Notes under the pieces: model-generated
The model's database searches: none
The model's input: the letters and a program-made list of their open reading frames with translations, nothing else
What the model was told of the DNA's origin: nothing
Program-made: the position numbers and the translations under genes
Shown here: positions 1-5,142 of the stretch, piece after piece
Position numbering within the stretch: the first letter of the stretch is position 1
Layout of the letters: every line of letters starts with the position of its first letter
Assembly: GCA_002327845.1 (NCBI GenBank)
Contig: DCUP01000007.1
Span: 1-10,528 of the forward strand
Reading direction: 5' to 3'
Origin: Patescibacteria group bacterium UBA2211
Lineage (GTDB): Bacteria > Patescibacteriota > Minisyncoccia > Minisyncoccales > Minisyncoccaceae
Length of the DNA: 10,528 bases

Positions 1-22
1 AGTTCGAATCCCTCCTCCCCTG
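1..22 (+). tRNA. 3' end of a tRNA gene, probably tRNA-Trp (partial)
   Basis: The first bases carry a T-loop (TTCGAAT, 3-9) preceded by the last base of a T-stem. It is followed by a 5-base T-stem strand (CCCTC), a 7-base acceptor strand (CTCCCCT, 15-21) and a G discriminator at 22. The implied 5' end, AGGGGAG, and the G73 resemble bacterial tRNA-Trp, whose E. coli gene starts AGGGGCG and ends CGCCCCTG; the identity is inferred from that resemblance because the anticodon lies outside the window. A full CCA is not encoded: the next bases are CAG. The recombinase gene on the other strand reads straight through this segment, as expected where an element has inserted at the 3' end of a tRNA gene. 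Confidence 0.62.
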
Positions 23-1597
23 CAGTGATAGATTTTGAGAGTATAATTCCTCTATTTTCGTTGTATTATCAAGCAATTCTAGAGGTTCTAACCTACCTTG
101 AATTACCTTAACCTCCTTAGACGCTTTTTCCATAGCGACAAGGGGTTTTTGTATTACAACAGAGAGAATTCTGTCACTTATCAAGAGGTTCGAACCTAAG
201 AAAGAAAGTATCTCTTTTTTCTGTTCCATGGTTCCATTTTCAAAAGTTTTCTTAGCATCTCGAGCAAAGTTAAAATATGCTTCGACTTTTTCCATTAATT
301 GATCCACTCGATTATCAGTATCTTTTAATACTTCCTGAATTCTATTTTTTTCTTTAGACAAAATTTCCTTTCTTTCTAAGAATTCCTGTTCGTTTAATTC
401 TTTATTCATTCGCATCTCAATCAAAGAATCTATCTTTTTAAGACAGTTATTATATTCTTTCTGTCTATTTTCTGTGATTTTTTTAATATCATCTTTTTCT
501 TTGGCGGTATCTTTTTTTAGATACTTCAAAGCCCAGTCATGAAAACTTTCTGGTATCTCTATACAAGAAAGAGCTTCTAGTATTTGTTTTTCTAAAATCT
601 TTTCTTCAAGACATCCTTGGGAACAGTTAGGATTTTTCCTTTTAGTGCAATGATAATAGATGTATTTATGTATATTTCCATTCTTCTGTCTTTTGATCTT
701 TTCTTCAGCGGTAATAAGAGCTCCACACTCTCCACATCTCATTAGTCCTGTAAAGGCAAAAATATGGCTTTTGGGACTTGGTTTACCCTTTCTGCCTAGA
801 ATTCCCTGAATATGATCGAATTCCTCTTCTGTTATTAACTTTTTATGAATTCCCTTATACCAATTTCCACTTCTTTTTGGATACTCGAAAACTCCGCAAT
901 AAAAAGGCCTTGTAAAAATTTTGTAAAAATTACTTATTGCTATTTTTTTACCGCTAGGCATTCTAAGCTTCCAATCATCATTTACAATTTTTGAAATTTT
1001 AGCTGGAGAATAATTTCCAGTTAACATTAGATCAAACATTTTTCTAACTAGATCGAATCTTTCTGGATCGGGAATTATATCTCTAACTCCTTTTTCAGTA
1101 TGATTTTTATATCCTAGTGGAGCTGGGCCAGGATATACTCCTTTTTCAGCCTTACTACGTAAACCTCTTTTTGCGTTCTGACTTAAGTCTCTAATAAATT
1201 GATTAGCCATTCCAAACTCAACAGACATCATTAAAACATTGTCGGTAGGGTAATAGCTTCTATCGTAGACCTTTATGTGCTTTATAGAGCCTCCCTGAAG
1301 CATCCAGCTGATACTTCCTCCATCAACTGGATTTCTTGCCAGTCTATCAAGCTTCCAACAAATAATTCCTTCTGCTTCGCCATTGCTTATTCTGCTAATC
1401 ATTTGATTGAAAATTGGTCTTCCTGGAGCTTTAGCTGATTTAGATTCAAACAAAACATCGATAATTTCTAAATTTTCTCTCTTAGCAATATCTTTTAAAA
1501 CATCTATCTGCGATTGGATAGAGGCAACCTGCCTGTCTTCTGATTCAGATGATTTTCTTGCGTAAAGAAAATATTTGATTTTATTATTGTTTTGCAT
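1..1597 (-). CDS. Large serine recombinase (site-specific integrase), C-terminus cut by the window edge
   Basis: 532 residues are visible and the frame is still open at the left edge. The N-terminal resolvase domain carries the motif YARKSSE (residues 12-18), with Ser16 the expected nucleophile, and LDRLARN further on, which holds the conserved catalytic-arginine region. The recombinase DNA-binding domain follows, with the typical PLGY around residue 160. A zinc ribbon has cysteines at 288, 291, 317 and 325. After it comes a charged coiled coil (about 340-450) and a tail. This is the order of large serine integrases, which insert and excise elements between attP and attB using a covalent phosphoserine. 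The last visible codons (LQGRRDSN) are the antisense of the tRNA 3' end, so the C-terminus is partly encoded by host tRNA sequence. The start ATG at 1597 has no strong Shine-Dalgarno; an A-rich stretch precedes it. Family assignment is firm; the target tRNA is inferred. Confidence 0.95.
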   Translation of the reverse strand, partial: MQNNNKIKYFLYARKSSESEDRQVASIQSQIDVLKDIAKRENLEIIDVLFESKSAKAPGRPIFNQMISRISNGEAEGIICWKLDRLARNPVDGGSISWMLQGGSIKHIKVYDRSYYPTDNVLMMSVEFGMANQFIRDLSQNAKRGLRSKAEKGVYPGPAPLGYKNHTEKGVRDIIPDPERFDLVRKMFDLMLTGNYSPAKISKIVNDDWKLRMPSGKKIAISNFYKIFTRPFYCGVFEYPKRSGNWYKGIHKKLITEEEFDHIQGILGRKGKPSPKSHIFAFTGLMRCGECGALITAEEKIKRQKNGNIHKYIYYHCTKRKNPNCSQGCLEEKILEKQILEALSCIEIPESFHDWALKYLKKDTAKEKDDIKKITENRQKEYNNCLKKIDSLIEMRMNKELNEQEFLERKEILSKEKNRIQEVLKDTDNRVDQLMEKVEAYFNFARDAKKTFENGTMEQKKEILSFLGSNLLISDRILSVVIQKPLVAMEKASKEVKVIQGRLEPLELLDNTTKIEELYSQNLSLQGRRDSN

Positions 1598-1748
1598 GTT
1601 TCTTTTATTACCTAATCAATAACCCTAAATTAGCAAAAAGACAATACCTTTTATCCTAATTTTGATCGTGGCCTTTTTTCTTTAAAGATAAATTTATCCA
1701 GTAATATTTTCCATTTTTATAATAAAGAAAATATCTTTTAATTTCTTT

Positions 1749-1927
1749 AACCAATTTTCGATTCTTTATAACTTTCTTTTTCAGATAGTTTTTAGATTCT
1801 CGAATAATTGGTTTTTAGTTCGCCCCGAGTCTGAACTTTTGCGTTCCCGCAGTCAGAAAACGGTGATAAGAACTGATAGCCCCGCAAAAGTTTGTCTTTC
1901 GGGGCGAGAAGGGAACCGATTATTCGA
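1749..1927. repeat. Three alternating copies of a 13-14 base repeat
   Basis: AACCAATTTTCGA lies at 1749-1761, TCGAATAATTGGTT at 1800-1813 and AACCGATTATTCGA at 1914-1927. The second copy is close to the reverse complement of both others: one U·G-type difference from the third and one mismatch plus a one-base gap from the first. The middle arm could therefore pair with either neighbour, giving two exclusive folds. The spacing and alternation would also suit binding sites for a dimeric protein such as the neighbouring recombinase or the winged-helix protein. Function is not visible from sequence. Confidence 0.6.
1800..1927 (+). ncRNA. Long multi-helix inverted-repeat element, possible structured RNA or DNA origin-like site
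   Basis: Four nested helices share one axis. The outer helix pairs 1800-1813 with 1914-1927 (14 pairs, one G·U). The second pairs CGCCCCGA 1821-1828 with TCGGGGCG 1899-1906. The third pairs AACTTTTGCG 1834-1843 with CGCAAAAGTT 1883-1892 (10 perfect pairs). The apical one pairs GTCAG 1852-1856 with CTGAT 1873-1877 (one G·U). Both non-Watson-Crick pairs are G·U if the plus strand is the RNA but A·C mismatches on the minus strand, which argues for a plus-strand transcript. No good plus-strand promoter is seen, so a role as folded DNA (origin, transfer or recombination site) next to the replication-type gene is also possible. I recognise no known RNA family. Confidence 0.5.
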
Positions 1928-1951
1928 TGATCTGTCAAATTTTTATAATTG

Positions 1952-2611
1952 TCAACCTTTTTTCCATTCTATTTTCTCTATTTTATCATTATACTCGCAC
2001 CAAGAACCGCCTTCTTTTGGTATAACCCACCATTTTCCATCTTTCATTCTCATCTCTTCTCCCCTATAAAATGGTTGATAATTTTTGGCTCTTCCTCCGT
2101 ATTTTTTTAAAAAAGCATCTTCTTTGTCTTTTTTTCTTATTCTTTCTTCTTCGGGGGTAATAGATTCCACCTTTTGGGAACTATTTTCTATCTTTGTGGA
2201 ATTAATTTCCACCTCGTCTTTAAAGATAGAATCATTTTCTGCCTTTGTTTTTGAATAATATTCTGTGTTTAATCTCCATAAATCTACAATTTCATATTCA
2301 TCTACGTATTGCATTGTTCTACCAGATCTTTTTTTACCGACATATCTTATCCAATGCCTTTGTAATAATTTTTTTCTATACTTCTTAACAGTTTTATCTG
2401 AAACATCCATTATTTTACCTATCGTTTTTGGCGAAGCCCAACAAGTTCCATTTTCGCTGGCTATTCTTTTCATAACAAGATAAAGACTTTGTTCGTAGGC
2501 CGTAGAATGATTAATTATATAATAAGGGATTAGAGCAAAATATTTTCTATCTCCGCTATAGTCATGTATTTTAAAGTTTTCCTGATTCATAATTTTCAAT
2601 TTTTGGTTCAT
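1952..2611 (-). CDS. Winged-helix replication-initiator-like protein
   Basis: 219 residues as written. Residues about 20-95 form a helix-turn-helix of the HTH_36 type seen in plasmid and phage replication proteins: a YLVMKRIAS helix, then WASPKTIGKIMDVSDKTVKK as the recognition region, then LLQRHWIRYVGKK leading into a beta wing. The middle is a charged, low-complexity linker. The C-terminus has a compact aromatic segment (GKWWVIPKEGGSWCEY) ending EWKKG. I infer DNA binding, probably in replication or regulation of the integrated element; no enzymatic motif is present. Two starts are possible, at 2611 and at 2590 (MNQENF). The second has the AAAATT-ATG context resembling other starts here and may be the true one. 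The gene overlaps the end of the upstream small gene by 20-41 bases, implying coupled expression. Confidence 0.8.
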   Translation of the reverse strand: MNQKLKIMNQENFKIHDYSGDRKYFALIPYYIINHSTAYEQSLYLVMKRIASENGTCWASPKTIGKIMDVSDKTVKKYRKKLLQRHWIRYVGKKRSGRTMQYVDEYEIVDLWRLNTEYYSKTKAENDSIFKDEVEINSTKIENSSQKVESITPEEERIRKKDKEDAFLKKYGGRAKNYQPFYRGEEMRMKDGKWWVIPKEGGSWCEYNDKIEKIEWKKG

Positions 2612-2738
2612 AAACTGCTTTATATAAATTCAATAATCTTCTAGCTAAAATACGGGCGGTCGTATCATTGATCTCTTCTTTAAATTCTTTTCTATATATT
2701 TCTTTAAATTCTTTTATTGCTTCTTCTGATAATTCCAT
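2571..2738 (-). CDS. Small helical protein, 55 residues
   Basis: The reading begins MELSEEAIKEFKEIYRKEF and ends ENYESGKL. It is almost wholly predicted helix, with alternating hydrophobic and acidic/basic residues, then LARRLLNLYKAVYEP. The pattern is shared with the 49-codon gene at 4856-5005 (E-x-x-E-I/Y-Y/F-x-K-x-F/Y, a loop, then a second helix ending in a hydrophobic LYKAV or FVLAF stretch), so the two look like one family. I associate such short proteins with Patescibacteria genomes from memory; the function is unknown. AGGG sits 8 bases before the ATG, the only good Shine-Dalgarno-like site I found in the window. Its end overlaps the start of the winged-helix gene. Confidence 0.75.
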   Translation of the reverse strand: MELSEEAIKEFKEIYRKEFKEEINDTTARILARRLLNLYKAVYEPKIENYESGKL

Positions 2739-2765
2739 AAAAATAACCCTAAGTTTTTCTTAGGG
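2739..2765 (-). terminator. Terminator-like hairpin that also contains the ribosome binding site of the next gene
   Basis: On the minus strand CCCTAAG, a five-A loop and CTTAGGG make a perfect 7-bp stem (2765-2747), followed by TTATTTTT (2746-2739) and then directly by the ATG at 2738. It lies 50 bases beyond the stop of the 305-residue gene and so could end that transcript. The AGGG of the descending arm is also the only Shine-Dalgarno candidate for the small gene, so folding would hide it. Termination and translational masking are both inferences from the fold. Confidence 0.6.
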
Positions 2766-2815
2766 CTATTATGTGGAAGTTAAATTTTAGAAGGTTATAC
2801 AATTAGGTACCCCAA

Positions 2816-3733
2816 TCATGATAGCCTCTTTTTCTGTTGGTGCCTTATTTGTTTTATCCTGTTTCCAGCTTTCTTTTCCTCTTTTTTATTGAAAGGGATA
2901 TCTTGATATGTTTCTAAGGCTATATCTATATCTGTCTTTTTAATTTCTCTATCTAAGACGGGATCATAAATTTTATTATTTTTACCAGATAGTTTTTCCA
3001 TAATTGGTAAATTCTTAAGAGCATAATACCTCTTAATCCCTTTTTCATTTCTTAACGTCTTTTGTAATTTCTCAATTATGTGCCAATTCTTTTTTAAATC
3101 GCTCTTTAAGGTTGTATTGTCAAAAAGTTTAATATATAGCTCTTTTTCTCCAGTAATTTTATTAATTATTATTTTAGGAGAAAAGTTCATATTTTGAGGC
3201 AGTTTAATTATTTCCTCTCTTGGTAAGTAACCTTCTAATTCTTTGCCCAATAAAAGATCTGAAGGGGGAATATGATTAAAAGCACTATAAGATATTATCG
3301 GAAGGCACCAATTTTCTATTGGATACAATTTATATTTATTACATATAGCAATAATATCTTCATTAAATAATTTATCTTCTGATGTCTTTAATATTCTTGT
3401 AGCAATATTGTTACATCTGTTTTTTATTTTCTGTTTTGGCTTCTTCTTCATCGCAACAGACATGGGTTCCCAAGCCATTTTCACATCTTTAGCATTTTTA
3501 AGCTGACTCACTAGATTTCTATCAAAGAGATTATTAACCAATTCTTTAATTAATTCTTTACTATTAAATAAAAATTCTTTTATTATCTTCTTATGTTTTA
3601 CGCGTAGATCAAAAATGTCTTTTTGGAAATTTTTATTCAATTTCAAAAGCCTAATTTTTTGCTTAGTCGTTTTATGGCTATTTAACATAAATAGCTCCTC
3701 TACTTGCTCTTCTAATTTTTTATTATTTTCCAT
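2816..3733 (-). CDS. Hypothetical lysine-rich protein, 305 residues
   Basis: I do not recognise a family with confidence. The protein is very basic and mostly helical. The N-terminal 100 residues (NNKKLEEQVEELF, then KTTKQKIRLLKLNKNFQKDI) look like charged helices. The middle contains beta-type segments (PKIIINKITGEKELYIKLF) followed by LKKNWHIIEKLQKTL, a pattern I have seen in uncharacterised proteins with long helical bundles. The C-terminus (KAGNRIKQIRHQQKKRLS) is strongly basic and could bind nucleic acid. The ATG at 3733 is preferred over TTG at 3736: the promoter predicts transcription starting at or next to the ATG, which would leave the TTG untranscribed or at the very end. It ends in TGA, 77 bases before the next gene. 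It may encode an element maintenance or regulatory function, but that is a guess from position only. Confidence 0.8.
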   Translation of the reverse strand: MENNKKLEEQVEELFMLNSHKTTKQKIRLLKLNKNFQKDIFDLRVKHKKIIKEFLFNSKELIKELVNNLFDRNLVSQLKNAKDVKMAWEPMSVAMKKKPKQKIKNRCNNIATRILKTSEDKLFNEDIIAICNKYKLYPIENWCLPIISYSAFNHIPPSDLLLGKELEGYLPREEIIKLPQNMNFSPKIIINKITGEKELYIKLFDNTTLKSDLKKNWHIIEKLQKTLRNEKGIKRYYALKNLPIMEKLSGKNNKIYDPVLDREIKKTDIDIALETYQDIPFNKKEEKKAGNRIKQIRHQQKKRLS

Positions 3734-3739
3734 CAATTA

Positions 3740-3768
3740 TTTATAAAACATTAATTTGATATTGTCAA
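3740..3768 (-). promoter_or_regulatory. Near-consensus sigma-70 promoter giving a leaderless mRNA
   Basis: On the minus strand TTGACA (3768-3763) is separated by 17 bases from TATAAA (3745-3740). The ATG of the 305-residue gene is at 3733, 7 bases beyond the -10, exactly where transcription should begin. No room remains for a Shine-Dalgarno, so the mRNA is probably leaderless. Confidence 0.75.
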
Positions 3769-3772
3769 AAAC

Positions 3773-3801
3773 TACACATTTTTTAATTTTTAGGGTATTA
3801 T
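3773..3801 (+). promoter_or_regulatory. Rightward promoter of the structured RNA
   Basis: TACACA (3773-3778, four of six consensus bases), a 17-base spacer and TATTAT (3796-3801, five of six) would start transcription near 3808, at the foot of the structured RNA. It lies back to back with the leftward promoter at 3768-3740, only four bases apart, so the two may compete or be co-regulated. Confidence 0.55.
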
Positions 3802-3807
3802 ATAAAC

Positions 3808-3957
3808 ACAATTTAATAAGATGGCCTAAACCTTTAGAGATAAAGGCATGGCTCTAAGTCGGAACACGCATAAAGAACCCATCACAGGGTCGCGTGTTCC
3901 GCTATATCAGGAAACTGGTATAAGTGGCTTCGGCTACTACCTGTGGTGGGCTTTTTG
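3808..3957 (+). ncRNA. Compact structured RNA with tetraloops, a long-range pairing and a U-tract
   Basis: Helices in order: CCTTT 3831-3835 with AAAGG 3842-3846, enclosed by GGCC 3823-3826 with GGCT 3850-3853; GGAACACGC 3861-3869 with GCGTGTTCC 3892-3900 (9 perfect pairs) containing ACCC 3877-3880 with GGGT 3887-3890; ATATCAG 3904-3910 with CTGGTAT 3915-3921 closed by a GAAA tetraloop; AGTGGC 3923-3928 with GCTACT 3933-3938 closed by TTCG. The loop segment CCCATCACAGG (3878-3888) can pair with CCTGTGGTGGG (3940-3950) for 11 pairs, immediately before CTTTTT. That pairing would be a pseudoknot with the 9-bp stem or an alternative terminator stem. All four wobble pairs are G·U only on the plus strand. 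A promoter sits just upstream. The nuclease start at 4000 is 43 bases beyond the U-tract, so it may be a leader attenuator/riboswitch or an independent small RNA. I match it to no known family. Confidence 0.75.
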
Positions 3958-3999
3958 TATAAAAAACACCATAGCGACTTAATGATACTAATAAAAAAT

Positions 4000-4866
4000 A
4001 TGAGCAAGAAAAAAGAAACAGAAAGTATAATCGATTTTATAATTAGACTAGTATTCCTATACTTTATTTGTCTTTTATTTTTATTGTTTATTAATAAGCA
4101 AGAATTTTGGAAATGGTTATTTGTAGGCCTGGGAATTATAGCAATTATATTTTTTATATGGTTTTTAATAACTAGAATTAGTAAAGATAGAAAAGAAAAT
4201 ATAACAAAAGACCTACATAGTCTTGGCTTGGATAAAGATATTAATAATTTTATAAATATATCGGGAAAAGAAAGGGGTAGGGAGGCCTGGATATGTCCAG
4301 CAGATCCTTCTTATGGTTTTTATCCTAATAAAATGAAAATCTTTATCAAGATTTTACTTGAAAAAGGCTTAAAGATTAAAGATGTTAATGATTTAAAGTA
4401 TATCCTAACCAAATTTATAGAGAACAAAGGGGAGGCTTTAATGAGAGGAGGGTTTGAATTAGAACATCATAATTTTTCTCTTTTGAGCGGAATTGAGTTT
4501 GAAAATTTGCTAGTCCGACTTTACGAGTCTATGGACTATGTAGTTGAACATCCAGGAGGTACTGGCGATCAAGGAGCAGATTTAATTTTAACTAAAAATG
4601 GCCAAAGGATCTTAGTTCAGGCTAAATGCTATAACGACGAAAGAGGCGTTGGCAATGATTCAGTCCAGCAAGCATTAGCGGCTAAAAATTATTATAATTG
4701 CGATAGGGCAATAGTCGTTGGAATACCACATTTTACTATAGAAGCTCGACAGTTAGCCAAAACAACCGGAATTGGGCTTGTAGATAAAAAAGAACTTCAA
4801 GGATTATTATTGGAAAACCTAAAAGAAAACTGGAATTATTATATTTCTAAAAATAATGTCATATAA
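4000..4866 (+). CDS. Membrane-anchored Mrr-type restriction endonuclease
   Basis: 288 residues from the ATG at 4000 (MSKKKETES). Two membrane helices, about 14-31 and 38-57, anchor it with the long C-terminal part on one side, probably the cytoplasm. A linker follows. The catalytic Mrr-like PD-(D/E)XK domain spans about 160-270: SGIEFENLLVRLY, then GDQGADLIL with Asp194, then ILVQAK with Gln207 and Lys209, then NYYNCDRAIVVG and FTIEARQLAKTTGIGLV, which are typical of the Mrr_cat family. Mrr relatives cut modified or foreign DNA; the target here is unknown. A frame-compatible GTG at 3943 would put the start inside the structured RNA and is rejected. The start context is AAAAAAT-ATG without Shine-Dalgarno. 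The last codons overlap the 49-codon gene by 11 bases, so the two are co-translated. The structured RNA upstream may control it. Confidence 0.9.
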   Translation: MSKKKETESIIDFIIRLVFLYFICLLFLLFINKQEFWKWLFVGLGIIAIIFFIWFLITRISKDRKENITKDLHSLGLDKDINNFINISGKERGREAWICPADPSYGFYPNKMKIFIKILLEKGLKIKDVNDLKYILTKFIENKGEALMRGGFELEHHNFSLLSGIEFENLLVRLYESMDYVVEHPGGTGDQGADLILTKNGQRILVQAKCYNDERGVGNDSVQQALAAKNYYNCDRAIVVGIPHFTIEARQLAKTTGIGLVDKKELQGLLLENLKENWNYYISKNNVI

Positions 4867-5005
4867 AAGAAGATTTTCAAAAAAACTAATAATCGAAATA
4901 CAGGAATATTTTAAGAAAAAATACGGTTTAGATTTGAGCGAAGAAAAAGCCGATGAATATCTAAAAAGCTTAGCTGATTTCGTTTTGGCTTTTATTGAGG
5001 GATAA
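4856..5005 (+). CDS. Small helical protein, 49 residues
   Basis: The reading starts MSYKRRFSKKLIIEIQEYF and ends FVLAFIEG. It has a basic N-terminus, a first amphipathic helix, a short GLDLSEEKADEYL turn-helix segment and a hydrophobic final helix. It resembles the 55-residue product at 2571-2738 in layout and several positions and is likely a relative. The ATG lies inside the end of the nuclease gene (11-base overlap) with AAAAATA before it, so translation is probably coupled. It could be a partner or antidote of the nuclease, or simply a widespread small regulator; the sequence does not decide. A terminator follows at 5083-5103. Confidence 0.7.
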   Translation: MSYKRRFSKKLIIEIQEYFKKKYGLDLSEEKADEYLKSLADFVLAFIEG

Positions 5006-5082
5006 GCCTTGATTAATTATTTTTCTAGGTATAGGATAGAGCCAATGATAAAAATTATAAGTAATTTAATAGTCAGTAATAG

Positions 5083-5103
5083 CACCTCTTTTTGAGGTGT
5101 TTT
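5083..5103 (+). terminator. Rho-independent terminator closing the nuclease/small-protein unit
   Basis: CACCTC (5083-5088), a five-T loop and GAGGTG (5094-5099) form a perfect 6-bp stem followed by TTTT and an A+T-rich stretch. It stands 77 bases after the 49-codon gene and 39 bases before the methyltransferase, separating the two transcription units on the plus strand. Confidence 0.75.
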
Positions 5104-5116
5104 AATTTATAAAAAT

Positions 5117-5140
5117 ATGGAGAAAAGTCTCTTGAAATAA
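5117..5140 (+). other. Possible seven-codon leader peptide before the methyltransferase
   Basis: ATG at 5117 opens a reading frame MEKSLLK that stops at TAA 5138-5140, two bases before the methyltransferase ATG at 5143. TATAAA at 5108-5113 could be a -10 that places transcription near 5120, which would then cut through this frame. It may be chance in A+T-rich DNA. If translated, it would deliver ribosomes to a start that lacks a Shine-Dalgarno. Confidence 0.25.
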
Positions 5141-5142
5141 TT

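Larger units (their letters stand above)
1598..1951. other. 354-base non-coding region between recombinase and replication-type gene
   Basis: No convincing gene is seen here on either strand. The left half (1598-1799) is very A+T-rich, with A/T tracts and a leftward TTAGGGTTATT at 1628-1618 just before the recombinase start. The right half holds the structured inverted-repeat element described separately. On the minus strand, TTGACA occurs at 1955-1950 and again at 1938-1933. The first is followed after 17 bases by GATCAT, a weak -10 match that could drive the recombinase. Confidence 0.6.

Noticed and set aside
1839..2069. 76-codon plus-strand open frame
   Set aside because: It runs through the nested stem structure and antisense to the winged-helix gene, has a low-complexity serine/phenylalanine-rich product and no plausible start signal.
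3943..3999. In-frame GTG start 19 codons upstream of the Mrr-like nuclease
   Set aside because: It would lie in the 3' pairing strand and T-run of the structured RNA, and the ATG at 4000 has the A-rich context of the other genes and begins right before the membrane helices.
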